From contig NZ_JBHTKR010000003.1 of assembly GCF_042678485.1 (NCBI RefSeq), forward strand, positions 496,001 through 560,000: a stretch of 64,000 nt of DNA, read 5' to 3'. A model generated the notes under the pieces. The model searched no databases. It saw only the letters and a program-made list of their open reading frames with translations, and had not been told where the DNA came from. The stretch comes from Seohaeicola saemankumensis (lineage in GTDB: Bacteria > Pseudomonadota > Alphaproteobacteria > Rhodobacterales > Rhodobacteraceae). A program made the position numbers and the translations under genes. The first letter of the stretch is position 1; every line of letters begins with the position of its first letter. Below, in pieces: positions 8,181-16,098 of the stretch.

Positions 8181-8498
8181 ATGGGTTACAATGCTCCTGC
8201 CGCTTTTGGCGCAATCCTGTTTCTGATGGCCTGCATGCCCGAAAACCCCGCAACCGATTCCGCTGCCGCCGCCCAGGCTGCCGCCCAAGCCGCCGCTGTG
8301 CCTCCCGCGGACGCTTGCGGAGCGGCGACGCTGCAATCGCTGGTCGGCCAGCCTGTTGTGGATCAGGACTTTTCCGGGATCGGCACGGCGCAACGGATCA
8401 TGGCGGATGGCAGCCCGATGACAATGGATTACCGCGCGGACCGGCTGAACGTGACCTACGACGGCAAGGGCCGGATCACCCGGATCTGGTGCGGCTGA
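8181..8498 (+). CDS. I78 family peptidase inhibitor lipoprotein
   Basis: A 105-residue protein. It begins with a hydrophobic signal ending in the lipobox LMAC (Cys at about residue 18), then an Ala-rich linker, then an I78 inhibitor domain: CGAATLQSLVGQPV ... MTMDYRADRLNVTYDGKGRITRIWCG, with the conserved terminal CG. I78 proteins are small serine-peptidase inhibitors, here probably anchored in the periplasm to protect envelope proteins. The ATG at 8181 is chosen over an in-frame upstream extension without signal character. imuB follows in the same direction, but its own SOS box lies in the gap. Confidence 0.88.
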   Translation: MGYNAPAAFGAILFLMACMPENPATDSAAAAQAAAQAAAVPPADACGAATLQSLVGQPVVDQDFSGIGTAQRIMADGSPMTMDYRADRLNVTYDGKGRITRIWCG

Positions 8499-8538
8499 GG
8501 GTAGGGACTCGACTCTGCACGACGCGGGCTCTAGGTTT

Positions 8539-8553
8539 GAACAAATAGTGAAC
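8539..8553. promoter_or_regulatory. LexA (SOS) box upstream of imuB
   Basis: GAACAAATAGTGAAC is an exact match to the alphaproteobacterial LexA direct-repeat box GAAC-N7-GAAC (GTTC-N7-GTTC on the other strand). It ends 20 bases before the imuB start codon, where it would block the promoter. Damage-induced control of imuB is therefore well supported. Confidence 0.88.
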
Positions 8554-8573
8554 ATATTGCCACAAAGCTGCCC

Positions 8574-10214
8574 ATGGCCCCGAAACGAATCCTTTCGCTC
8601 TGGTTTCCCCGCCTTGGCGCGGAACGGCTGCTGCGTGCGCTGCGCGGCCTGCCGGACGCGCCTTTCGCGGTGATCGAACAGGCGGGATCGGCGCAGCGGA
8701 TCGCCTCGGTCTCGGTGCTGGCGCAGGCGGCGGGGCTCTATCCGGGTCAGCCGCTGCGCGATGCGCTGGCAATCTGCCCCGCACTGGTGACGCAAGCCCG
8801 CGATGCGGCGGCCGAGGCGGCGTTTCTGACGCGCCTGCGCCGCTGGGCCGGGCGCTGGTCACCGCTGGTGGCGGAAGAGGCCCCCGATGCGCTGGCCCTC
8901 GACATCACCGGCTGCGCGCATCTGTTCGGGGGCGAGGCCGCGATGGTCGACCAGATCGGCGCCGCGCTGGAGGGTATGGGCCTGTCCGTGCAGGCCGGGC
9001 TGGCCGATACGCCGGGGGCGGCCTGGGCGCTGGCGCGTCATGCCGGAGGCCGCGCCGCCACAGGGCGCAGCGGCGACGCCATCCAGCAAGAGGCGCGGGC
9101 GACACGGTCGCGCGCCGCGAACCGGCCACGGCATGACAGGGGCGCCAGCGCCATCACGACCTTCGCCCCTGCCATCGCCGCCGTGGGGCAGACCCATTCC
9201 GCCATTGCCCGCCTGCCCGTCGCGGCCTTGCGCCTGGATCCGGACACCGTGGCGCAATTGACCCGGCTTGGCCTGCGCCATGTCGGCGATCTGACGGGCC
9301 AGCCGCGCGCCGCCCTGGCGCGACGCTTCGGCAAGGGGCTGGTGTTGCGACTGGATCAGGCCCTGGGCAGCGCACCCGAACCGATCAGCCCGGCGCGCCC
9401 TGACACGGCCTTTGCCACGCGGATCAGCCTGCCCGACCCCGTCGGACTGGAGGCCGACATCCTGGCCGCGATCGACCGGTTGCTGGACCGGCTGTGCCAG
9501 TTGCTGGCCGACAAGCGGCAGGGCGCGCGGATCATCCGGCTGGAGGCCTATCGCAGCGATGGCAAGCGGCAGGAGATCACGCTGACGCTGGCCCGCGCCA
9601 GCCATGATCCCGCGCGCATCCGCCCCTTGCTGGCCATGCGGCTGGGCACGATCGACGCGGGTTTCGGCATCGACATGTTCCGGCTCGAGGCGCTGCGCAC
9701 CGAGCCACTGCATGACAAACAGGCCAGCGGCCATCTGGACGCCGCCCGCGCCGCCGCCAGCCGCGCCGCGCGCGACACCGCGCTTGAGGATCTGATGGCC
9801 CGCATGGGCGCGCGGATCGGGATGGAGGCGATCACCCGCCACCATCCCGGCAACAGCCATATCCCGGAAAAAGCCGCACAGGTCCTGGCCGCGGCCTGGT
9901 CCGAGCCCGTGGCCAACTGGCCTGCCCCTCCAGCGCCACGTCCCCTGCTGCTGTGGCGGCCCGAGCCGGTGACCGCGCCCGACACACCCGACCCGCCCGC
10001 GCGGTTCCGCTGGCGGCGGCGCGATCTGGCGATGGCCTGCGCGCAGGGTCCCGAACGCATCGCACCGGAATGGTGGCTGGACGAGCCCGACTGGCGCAGC
10101 GGCACGCGCGATTACTGGATCGTCACCACGATCTGCGGCACGCGCCTGTGGCTGTTCTTCGCCCATGGCGCCACGATGTCGCGTGGCTGGTTCTGCCATG
10201 GCAGCTTCGCCTGA
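8574..10214 (+). CDS. imuB: ImuB, catalytically inactive Y-family polymerase homologue
   Basis: 546 residues. ImuB is the adaptor of the mutasome, linking ImuA and the error-prone polymerase DnaE2 to the beta clamp during damage-induced mutagenesis. The N-terminus ILSLWFPRLGAERLLRAL replaces the catalytic Asp motif of true Y-family polymerases, and EAPDALALDITGCAHLFGGE replaces the SxDE motif, so it is not a polymerase. The C-terminus RGWFCHGSFA is typical. imuA should lie directly upstream and dnaE2 downstream in the usual cassette, but here the neighbours are an I78 inhibitor and a convergent TetR gene. A LexA box lies 20 bases upstream. Confidence 0.92.
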   Translation: MAPKRILSLWFPRLGAERLLRALRGLPDAPFAVIEQAGSAQRIASVSVLAQAAGLYPGQPLRDALAICPALVTQARDAAAEAAFLTRLRRWAGRWSPLVAEEAPDALALDITGCAHLFGGEAAMVDQIGAALEGMGLSVQAGLADTPGAAWALARHAGGRAATGRSGDAIQQEARATRSRAANRPRHDRGASAITTFAPAIAAVGQTHSAIARLPVAALRLDPDTVAQLTRLGLRHVGDLTGQPRAALARRFGKGLVLRLDQALGSAPEPISPARPDTAFATRISLPDPVGLEADILAAIDRLLDRLCQLLADKRQGARIIRLEAYRSDGKRQEITLTLARASHDPARIRPLLAMRLGTIDAGFGIDMFRLEALRTEPLHDKQASGHLDAARAAASRAARDTALEDLMARMGARIGMEAITRHHPGNSHIPEKAAQVLAAAWSEPVANWPAPPAPRPLLLWRPEPVTAPDTPDPPARFRWRRRDLAMACAQGPERIAPEWWLDEPDWRSGTRDYWIVTTICGTRLWLFFAHGATMSRGWFCHGSFA

Positions 10215-10237
10215 CCTGGCCGCACCCTCGGGAATAT

Positions 10238-10298
10238 GAGTATTTATGGAAAGATGAAGGACAGGCCAGTTCCCTGCTTCATCGTTCCCCAAATACTC
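10238..10298. terminator. Inverted pair of dispersed repeats between convergent imuB and tetR
   Basis: Two copies of the GAGTATTT...GATGAAG form of the dispersed repeat face each other (10238-10259 forward, 10277-10298 reverse). Their arms match at 19 of 22 positions and enclose a 17-base loop, giving a long hairpin on either strand. It lies 23 bases after imuB and 29 bases after the convergent tetR stop, an ideal place for a bidirectional terminator. Confidence 0.7.
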
Positions 10299-10327
10299 GA
10301 AAGCGGCAGGGCGGCAGGCGCTGCGCC

Positions 10328-10906
10328 TCACACGGCGCGCAACCCGCCCAGCACGAAATCAGCCGCCAGATCGGCATAGGCGGCGCGGCTGAGGCCCTTG
10401 CCGGGACGATGCCACATGTAGAACCAATTGAGGATGCCATAGACCGACATCGTAAGCGCGCGCAGGCGGTCCGGGTCCAGACCCGGTCGCTCGGCATCCA
10501 CCGCCTCGGACATGACGGCAACCAGCCGCCGCTGCGCCGCGATCAGCGGGGTCTGCCGTTCCGGCGGCAATGTCGCCAGAGCGTCCAGTTGCAGCTTGTG
10601 CTCGGCATCCGCATCCTCATAGGCGGACAGCACCGCCCGGATCACGCCGCGGATCCCGTCCCCCTGAACAGCCTGAGCGGCTTCGACCACCTCGACCAAT
10701 GCGCCGAGATGATCGTCCAGGATGTCGAACAGCAGGTCCTCCTTGCTGGCGTAGTAGTGATATATCAACGCCTTGGACACGCCACAGTGCTTTGCTGCCC
10801 CGGTCATCGACGCGCGGTCATACCCGTGTCGGGCAAAGTAGTCCGCCGCCCCCTTGCGCAGGGCGGCGCGTTTTTCATCGTGATCGCGTGCCAGCCCGCG
10901 CGCCAT
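10328..10906 (-). CDS. TetR family regulator, probable phenylacetate-pathway repressor
   Basis: 192 residues with a TetR helix-turn-helix at about residues 33-54 (SMTGAAKHCGVSKALIYHYYASKEDLLFDIL) and a C-terminal ligand domain. It follows paaK by one base on the minus strand, so it is expressed with the paa genes, and a perfect 12-bp palindrome in the paaI-paaZ divergent promoter region (13886-13897) is a natural operator. By position it is likely a PaaR-type repressor responding to phenylacetyl-CoA. A second regulator, PaaX, lies at the other end of the locus. Confidence 0.85.
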   Translation of the reverse strand: MARGLARDHDEKRAALRKGAADYFARHGYDRASMTGAAKHCGVSKALIYHYYASKEDLLFDILDDHLGALVEVVEAAQAVQGDGIRGVIRAVLSAYEDADAEHKLQLDALATLPPERQTPLIAAQRRLVAVMSEAVDAERPGLDPDRLRALTMSVYGILNWFYMWHRPGKGLSRAAYADLAADFVLGGLRAV

Positions 10907-10907
10907 G

Positions 10908-12218
10908 TCAGGCGCCCTTGGGGCGGTTGTCGACGATGCGTACGGCCTTGCCCTCGCTGCGGGTCACGCCACCCGGATCGGCGACATGGATCTCGACCGA
11001 AATACCGACTGTCTGCTTGATCCGGTGCGACATGTCCCGCGCCGCCGCCTCGCGCCCCGAAGGACCGACGCCTTCGCAGGCCTCGCAGAGCACGCGCATG
11101 GCGTCCATCCGGCCCTTGCGGTGCAATTCGATCTGGAAATGCGGGGCCAGGTCGCGGACCTGCATCAGCACTTCCTCGATCTGGGTCGGAAAGACGTTCA
11201 CGCCGCGCAGGATGATCATGTCGTCACTGCGCCCGGTTATCTTTTCCATCCGCCGCATCGACCGCGCCGTGCCCGGCATCAGCCGCGTCAGGTCGCGGGT
11301 GCGATACCGCACGATCGGAAACGCCTGCTTGGTGAGCGAGGTGAAGACCAGCTCGCCCAGCTCGCCATCCGGCAGAACCTCTCCGGTTTCGGGGTTGATC
11401 ACCTCGGGATAGAAATGATCCTCCCAGATGTGCAGCCCGTCCTTGCTCTCCACGCATTCATTGGCGACACCCGGCCCGATCACCTCGGACAGGCCGTAGA
11501 TATCCACCGCATGCATGTCGAAGGCATCCTCGATCTCGCGGCGCATGGCGTTGGTCCAGGGTTCGGCCCCGAATATGCCCACCTTGAGCGGGGATTTGCG
11601 CGGGTCGAGCCCCTGCTTGGCGTATTCGTCCAGGATCGACAGCGCGTAGGAAGGTGTCACGGTAATCCCATCCGCCCGGAAATCCTCGATCAGGCGCACC
11701 TGGCGCGGTGTCATGCCGCCGGAGACCGGCACCGTGGTCAGGCCCAGCTTGTCAGCCCCCAGATGGATACCCAGGCCGCCGGTGAACAGACCATAGCCAT
11801 AGGCGTTGTGCAGGATATGCCCCGGCCGCAGACCGGCCGCGCGCAAGCTGCGCGCCACGACCGTGCCCCAGACATCCAGATCGGCCTTCGTATATCCGAC
11901 CACGGTGGGCTGGCCTGTCGTGCCGGATGAGGCATGAACCCGCGCCACCTGTTCGCGTGGTACGGCGAACATCCCGAAGGGGTAGTTCGCGCGCAGATCG
12001 CCCTTGGTGGTGAAGGGAAACTTCGCCAGATCCGACAGGGACTTGAGGTCATCCGGGTGCACCCCCGCCGCATCGAAAGCGGCGCGGTAGTGGGGCACGT
12101 TGTCATAGGCGTGACGCAGCGACCACTTCATGCGGGTCAGTTGCAGCGCGGCGATCTCGTCACGGCTGGCGGTCTCGATCGGTTCAAGGTCGCCGGGTTT
12201 GGGAGAGAGGTCTTCCAT
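10908..12218 (-). CDS. paaK: Phenylacetate-CoA ligase
   Basis: 436 residues, normal for PaaK. It activates phenylacetate with ATP and coenzyme A to phenylacetyl-CoA, the entry step of the aerobic hybrid pathway. Seen: the N-terminal RMKWSLRHAYDNVPHYRAAFDAAGV, the ATP loop ASSGTTGQPTVVGYT, GLSEVIGPGVANEC, and RGVNVFPTQIEEVL near the C-terminus. The ATG at 12218 shares one base with the paaJ stop (TGATG); an upstream in-frame Met lies inside paaJ and is rejected. The order on the minus strand is paaI-paaJ-paaK-tetR. Confidence 0.96.
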   Translation of the reverse strand: MEDLSPKPGDLEPIETASRDEIAALQLTRMKWSLRHAYDNVPHYRAAFDAAGVHPDDLKSLSDLAKFPFTTKGDLRANYPFGMFAVPREQVARVHASSGTTGQPTVVGYTKADLDVWGTVVARSLRAAGLRPGHILHNAYGYGLFTGGLGIHLGADKLGLTTVPVSGGMTPRQVRLIEDFRADGITVTPSYALSILDEYAKQGLDPRKSPLKVGIFGAEPWTNAMRREIEDAFDMHAVDIYGLSEVIGPGVANECVESKDGLHIWEDHFYPEVINPETGEVLPDGELGELVFTSLTKQAFPIVRYRTRDLTRLMPGTARSMRRMEKITGRSDDMIILRGVNVFPTQIEEVLMQVRDLAPHFQIELHRKGRMDAMRVLCEACEGVGPSGREAAARDMSHRIKQTVGISVEIHVADPGGVTRSEGKAVRIVDNRPKGA

Positions 12219-13411
12219 CACACCGCCTCCAGCATCAGGGCGATGCCCTGGCCCACGCCGATGCACATGGTGCAGATCGCGCGCTTCGCCCTGGCGTCGG
12301 ACAGGTTGATTGCCGCCGTCAGCGCCAGCCGCGCGCCGGACATGCCCAGCGGATGGCCCAGCGCGATGGCCCCGCCATGCGGGTTCACATGGTCCGCGTC
12401 ATCGGACAGGCCCAGCTGGCGCATGGTGGCCAGGCCCTGCGCGGCGAACGCCTCGTTCAACTCGATGAAATCAACCTCACCGATCGTCAACCCGTGCCGA
12501 TCCAGCAGCGCCTGGGTCGCGGGCGCGGGCCCGATCCCCATGATGCGCGGGGCGACACCGAGCGTCGCCATGGACACGATCCGCGCTTTTGGCGTCAGGC
12601 CATACTTTGCCACTGCATCGGCCGAGGCCACGATTAGCGCCGCCGCCCCATCGTTGACGCCCGAGGCATTGCCCGCCGTGACGCTGCCACCCTCGCGGAA
12701 GGGTGTCGGCAGCGCGGCCAGCTTTTCCAGCGTCGTGGCGCGGGGATGTTCGTCGCGGTCCACGACCACGGCATCGCCCTTGCGCTGCGGGATTGTCACA
12801 GGCGCAATCTCGCGCGCCAGACGACCGCTTTCGATGGCCGCAATCGCGCGGGTCTGGCTGCGCAAGGCGAAGGCATCCTGATCGGCGCGGGAAATCCCGA
12901 AATCCGCGGCCACGTTCTCGGCCGTCTCGGGCATGGAATCGGTCCCGTAAGCCTTGTGCATCGCCCGGTTCACGAACCGCCAGCCGATGGTGGTGTCATA
13001 GATCTCGGCCCGGCGGGAAAAGGCGCTGTCGGCTTTCGGCATCACCAGCGGCGCGCGGCTCATCGATTCGACGCCGCCTGCCAGCACTACTTCGGCCTCG
13101 CCTGTCTTGACGGCGCGCGCGGCTTGGCCCACGGCATCCAGACCCGATCCGCAGAGCCGGTTCACGGTCACGCCAGGCACGCCTTCACCCAGGCCCGCCA
13201 GCAACACCGCCATACGCGCGACGTTGCGGTTATCCTCGCCTGCCTGGTTGGCGCAGCCCATGATCGCCTCGTCCACCGTCATTCCGGGGAATTGCGCCAT
13301 CACCGCGCGGATCACGCCCGCCAGCATGTCATCGGGGCGCACCGAGGACAGCGCCCCGCCGTAGCGTCCGATAGGGGTGCGCAACCCCTCGCACAGGAAT
13401 GCTTCTCTCAT
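12218..13411 (-). CDS. paaJ: 3-oxoadipyl-CoA / 3-oxo-5,6-dehydrosuberyl-CoA thiolase
   Basis: A 397-residue thiolase with the nucleophile in VNRLCGSGLDA (about Cys 91), the GHP histidine in GGAIALGHPLG and the second cysteine in CTMCIGVGQG. Within the phenylacetate cluster it would cleave both the C8 oxo-dehydrosuberyl-CoA and 3-oxoadipyl-CoA to acetyl-CoA products. It overlaps paaI upstream by four bases and paaK downstream by one base. Sequence alone cannot separate it from PcaF of the protocatechuate route; the neighbours decide. Confidence 0.92.
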   Translation of the reverse strand: MREAFLCEGLRTPIGRYGGALSSVRPDDMLAGVIRAVMAQFPGMTVDEAIMGCANQAGEDNRNVARMAVLLAGLGEGVPGVTVNRLCGSGLDAVGQAARAVKTGEAEVVLAGGVESMSRAPLVMPKADSAFSRRAEIYDTTIGWRFVNRAMHKAYGTDSMPETAENVAADFGISRADQDAFALRSQTRAIAAIESGRLAREIAPVTIPQRKGDAVVVDRDEHPRATTLEKLAALPTPFREGGSVTAGNASGVNDGAAALIVASADAVAKYGLTPKARIVSMATLGVAPRIMGIGPAPATQALLDRHGLTIGEVDFIELNEAFAAQGLATMRQLGLSDDADHVNPHGGAIALGHPLGMSGARLALTAAINLSDARAKRAICTMCIGVGQGIALMLEAV

Positions 13412-13842
13412 GCCTCGTCCTCCTTGAAATGGGTCCCGGAAATCTGCCGCGACAAGCCCCGGAACAGGGCGACCTTGCGCCCGTCCTCGCCCGTCACGAC
13501 CACATCATAGACACCGGACCTGCCGGCCAGATGCATCTCTTGCGCCGTGGCGGTCAGGATCTCGTCCGACTTGCCTGGGCTCAGGTAGGTGATCGTATTC
13601 TCTTGTGCCACGACCAGCTTGTTGTGGCTGTTGCAGGCATAGGCGAAGGCCGTATCGGCCAGCGTGAAGATATAGCCACCATGACAGATGCCATGCCCGT
13701 TCAGATGATCGGGGCGCACGGCCATGGTCATCACCGCCTGACCGGGCGCGATGCGGACCAGCACCATCTCCAGCGCGTGGGCCGCCACATCGGTGGACCA
13801 CATCGCGGCGGCCGAGCGTTCGGCGCGTTCCTGAGGCGTCAT
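13408..13842 (-). CDS. paaI: Hydroxyphenylacetyl-CoA thioesterase PaaI
   Basis: A 144-residue hotdog-fold thioesterase with the PaaI signature NGHGICHGGYIFTLADTAFAYA. PaaI removes CoA from ring-hydroxylated phenylacetyl-CoA dead-end products, relieving CoA sequestration and the reactive epoxide problem. The start MTPQERAERSAAAM at 13842 follows GGAGGAG; a longer in-frame version lacks such a site. It is the first gene of the minus-strand paa operon and faces paaZ across a 128-base divergent promoter region. Confidence 0.93.
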   Translation of the reverse strand: MTPQERAERSAAAMWSTDVAAHALEMVLVRIAPGQAVMTMAVRPDHLNGHGICHGGYIFTLADTAFAYACNSHNKLVVAQENTITYLSPGKSDEILTATAQEMHLAGRSGVYDVVVTGEDGRKVALFRGLSRQISGTHFKEDEA

Positions 13843-13885
13843 GGTCTCTCCTCCCCGTGACAATGATCGTAACCTGCACAAAACC

Positions 13886-13897
13886 GACCGCGCGGTC
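13886..13897. promoter_or_regulatory. Perfect 12-bp palindrome in the paaI-paaZ divergent promoter
   Basis: GACCGCGCGGTC is a perfect inverted repeat, with ACC and AAG as near-symmetric flanks, 44 bases from paaI and 74 from paaZ. CCGACC..GGTC cores are common TetR-family operators. The TetR gene at the end of the same operon (10328-10906) is the obvious candidate, with PaaX as an alternative. Binding is inferred. Confidence 0.6.
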
Positions 13898-13970
13898 AAG
13901 AGTATTGCTTTGTGCGAAAACCTGCGCCATGCTGCGCGTCACACAGCGCGATCTCAAGGGAGGATTTTCA

Positions 13971-16001
13971 ATGCTCAGACCCCATAGCCATGCCTGCGGC
14001 CAGTGGATCGCGCCGGGGGATGCAGCCACGGATATCATCGGCCCCGTGACCGGGAAGGTCATCGCGCGGGCAGGCGGTGCGCCTCTCGACATGCAGGCAA
14101 TGCTGGATCATGCGCGGGGCGTCGGCGGCCCTGCCCTGCGCGCCATGGGATTTCACGACCGCGCCCGGATGATCAAGGCGCTGGCCGGATATCTGGACAC
14201 CCACAAGGAACAGCTTTACGCGCTGAACCCGCTGACCGGGGCCACGCGGCGCGATGGCTGGGTCGATATCGACGGCGGCATCGGCACCATGGGTCTGTTC
14301 GCCTCGAAGGGGCGGCGCGAGATGCCGGATGGTCATGTCTATATCGACGGCGATGTCGAAATGCTCAGCCGCAAGGGGACATTCCTAGGCCAGCATGTCG
14401 CCGTCCCGCTGCAAGGCGTTGCCGTGCAGATCAACGCCTTCAACTTCCCGGTCTGGGGGATGCTGGAAAAGCTGGCCCCCGCGCTGCTGGCCGGCGTCCC
14501 CTCGATCGTCAAACCTGCGACGCAGACCTGCTACCTGACCGAGGCTTGCGTGCGGTTGATCATCGACAGCGGCATCCTGCCCGAAGGTGCGCTGCAACTG
14601 GTTATCGGACGTACGGGCGACCTGCTGGACCGACTGGGCGCGCAGGATGTGGTGGCCTTCACCGGCTCTGCCGATACTGCGCTGATGTTGCGCAGCAATC
14701 CCGCCTTGATGCGCCATTCCACGCGTTTCATGGCGGAACAGGACAGTCTGAACGCCTCTGTCCTGGGTCCCGACGCGGGGCCGGACAGCGCCGAATTCGC
14801 GCTGTTCATCAAGGAAGCGGTGACCGAGATCACCACGAAGGCCGGGCAGAAATGCACGGCCACCCGCCGCCTGATCGTGCCTGCGGGAATGATGGACGCG
14901 GTTGGCGGGGCACTGTCCGAAAATCTTGCCGCCATCAGCATCGGCAACCCTTCGGCCGAGGGCGTGCGGATGGGGGCGCTGGCCTCGCACGCGCAGAAGG
15001 CGGATGTGCTGGCCCGGCTCGCCCAGTTGCAGACCGAGGCGCGGCTGATCCATGGCGATCCGTCCAAGATGACGCTTGTGGATGCAGATCCTGAACAGGC
15101 CTTCCTGCCGCCCATGATTCTGTCCTGCGCCGACCCTGACGCCGCCCGCCTGGTGCATGCGGTCGAAGCCTTCGGCCCCCTCTCCACCCTGATGCCATAC
15201 CGCGACACCGCCCATGCGGCGGCGCTGGCCAATCGTGGCGGCGGCTCGCTGGTCTGCTCGCTCTTTACGGCCGATCCCGGCGTGGCGCGGGCCATCGTGC
15301 TGGACAGTGCGGCATGGCATGGCCGCATCTACATCAACAACGCCGCCTCGGCGGCCGAGGCGACGGGCCACGGCTCTCCGCTTCCCCACATGGTGCATGG
15401 CGGCCCCGGTCGCGCCGGCGGCGGCGAGGAGTTGGGCGGCGTCCGCGGCGTGCTGCACTACATGCAGCGCACCGCCATCCAGGCCAGCCCCGACATGCTG
15501 AGCGCGATCACCGGCACATGGGTGCAGGGCAGTGCGACCACGACAGGACCCGCCCATCCCTTCCAGCGAACATTCACCGAAATCGCCATCGGCGAGACGA
15601 TCCACACCGACCCGCGCGCCGTGAGCCTCGACGATATCGAACATTTCGCCCATTTCACCGGCGACACGTTCTACGCCCATATGGACGAGGACGCTGCCCG
15701 CGCGAACCCCTTCTTCCCCGGTCGGGTGGCGCATGGCTACCTGCTGCTCAGCTTTGCGGCGGGTCTGTTCGTACAGCCCGACCCCGGCCCGGTTCTGGCC
15801 AATACCGGGCTCAACGCGCTCAGCTTCCAGAAACCTGTCAGCCCCGGCGACGGCATTCGCGTGGCCCTGACCTGCAAGCGCAAGACCCGGCGCACCGACA
15901 GCTATGGCGAGGTGGCCTGGAACGCGACCCTGACCAATCAGGATGGGGATCAGGTCGCGCGATATGAACTTCTGACGATGGTGGCTTATGACCGGCCCTA
16001 G
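13971..16001 (+). CDS. paaZ: Bifunctional PaaZ: oxepin-CoA hydrolase / 3-oxo-5,6-dehydrosuberyl-CoA semialdehyde dehydrogenase
   Basis: 676 residues in two domains. Residues ~1-520 are an aldehyde dehydrogenase with the catalytic cysteine in TKAGQKCTATRRLIVPAG and general base region MAEQDSLNASV. Residues ~535-676 are an R-specific (MaoC-like) hydratase with FTGDTFYAHMDEDAARANPFFPGRVAHGYLLLSFAAG. It opens the oxepin-CoA ring and oxidises the released aldehyde. The ATG at 13971 has AAGGGAGG upstream. The gene is divergent from paaI-J-K; paaABCDE, paaG and paaH are not in the window. Confidence 0.96.
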   Translation: MLRPHSHACGQWIAPGDAATDIIGPVTGKVIARAGGAPLDMQAMLDHARGVGGPALRAMGFHDRARMIKALAGYLDTHKEQLYALNPLTGATRRDGWVDIDGGIGTMGLFASKGRREMPDGHVYIDGDVEMLSRKGTFLGQHVAVPLQGVAVQINAFNFPVWGMLEKLAPALLAGVPSIVKPATQTCYLTEACVRLIIDSGILPEGALQLVIGRTGDLLDRLGAQDVVAFTGSADTALMLRSNPALMRHSTRFMAEQDSLNASVLGPDAGPDSAEFALFIKEAVTEITTKAGQKCTATRRLIVPAGMMDAVGGALSENLAAISIGNPSAEGVRMGALASHAQKADVLARLAQLQTEARLIHGDPSKMTLVDADPEQAFLPPMILSCADPDAARLVHAVEAFGPLSTLMPYRDTAHAAALANRGGGSLVCSLFTADPGVARAIVLDSAAWHGRIYINNAASAAEATGHGSPLPHMVHGGPGRAGGGEELGGVRGVLHYMQRTAIQASPDMLSAITGTWVQGSATTTGPAHPFQRTFTEIAIGETIHTDPRAVSLDDIEHFAHFTGDTFYAHMDEDAARANPFFPGRVAHGYLLLSFAAGLFVQPDPGPVLANTGLNALSFQKPVSPGDGIRVALTCKRKTRRTDSYGEVAWNATLTNQDGDQVARYELLTMVAYDRP

Positions 16002-16013
16002 GGCAGATCAGGG

Positions 16014-16035
16014 CTTCTTCTTGCTCCAAATATCC
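16014..16035 (-). repeat. Dispersed 3'-end repeat, copy B (no hairpin seen)
   Basis: Thirteen bases after the paaZ stop the plus strand reads CTTCTTCTTGCTCCAAATAT, the reverse complement of the repeat core, so this copy points back toward paaZ, opposite to the transcription of its neighbours. No strong hairpin is seen beside it. It sits between paaZ and paaX. Confidence 0.6.
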
Positions 16036-16098
16036 ATCCGCAGGTGCCGCATGTCACTAATGGTTCAGTTGGCCACGCAATCCGTGTAACAGGCGGAT

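Noticed and set aside
6202..8226. A 674-codon open frame on the plus strand
   Set aside because: It runs antisense to frmA, the GNAT and part of the NYN gene, all of which have clear family motifs. Long antisense frames are expected at this GC content; it has no recognisable motif and is rich in His, Arg and Gln.
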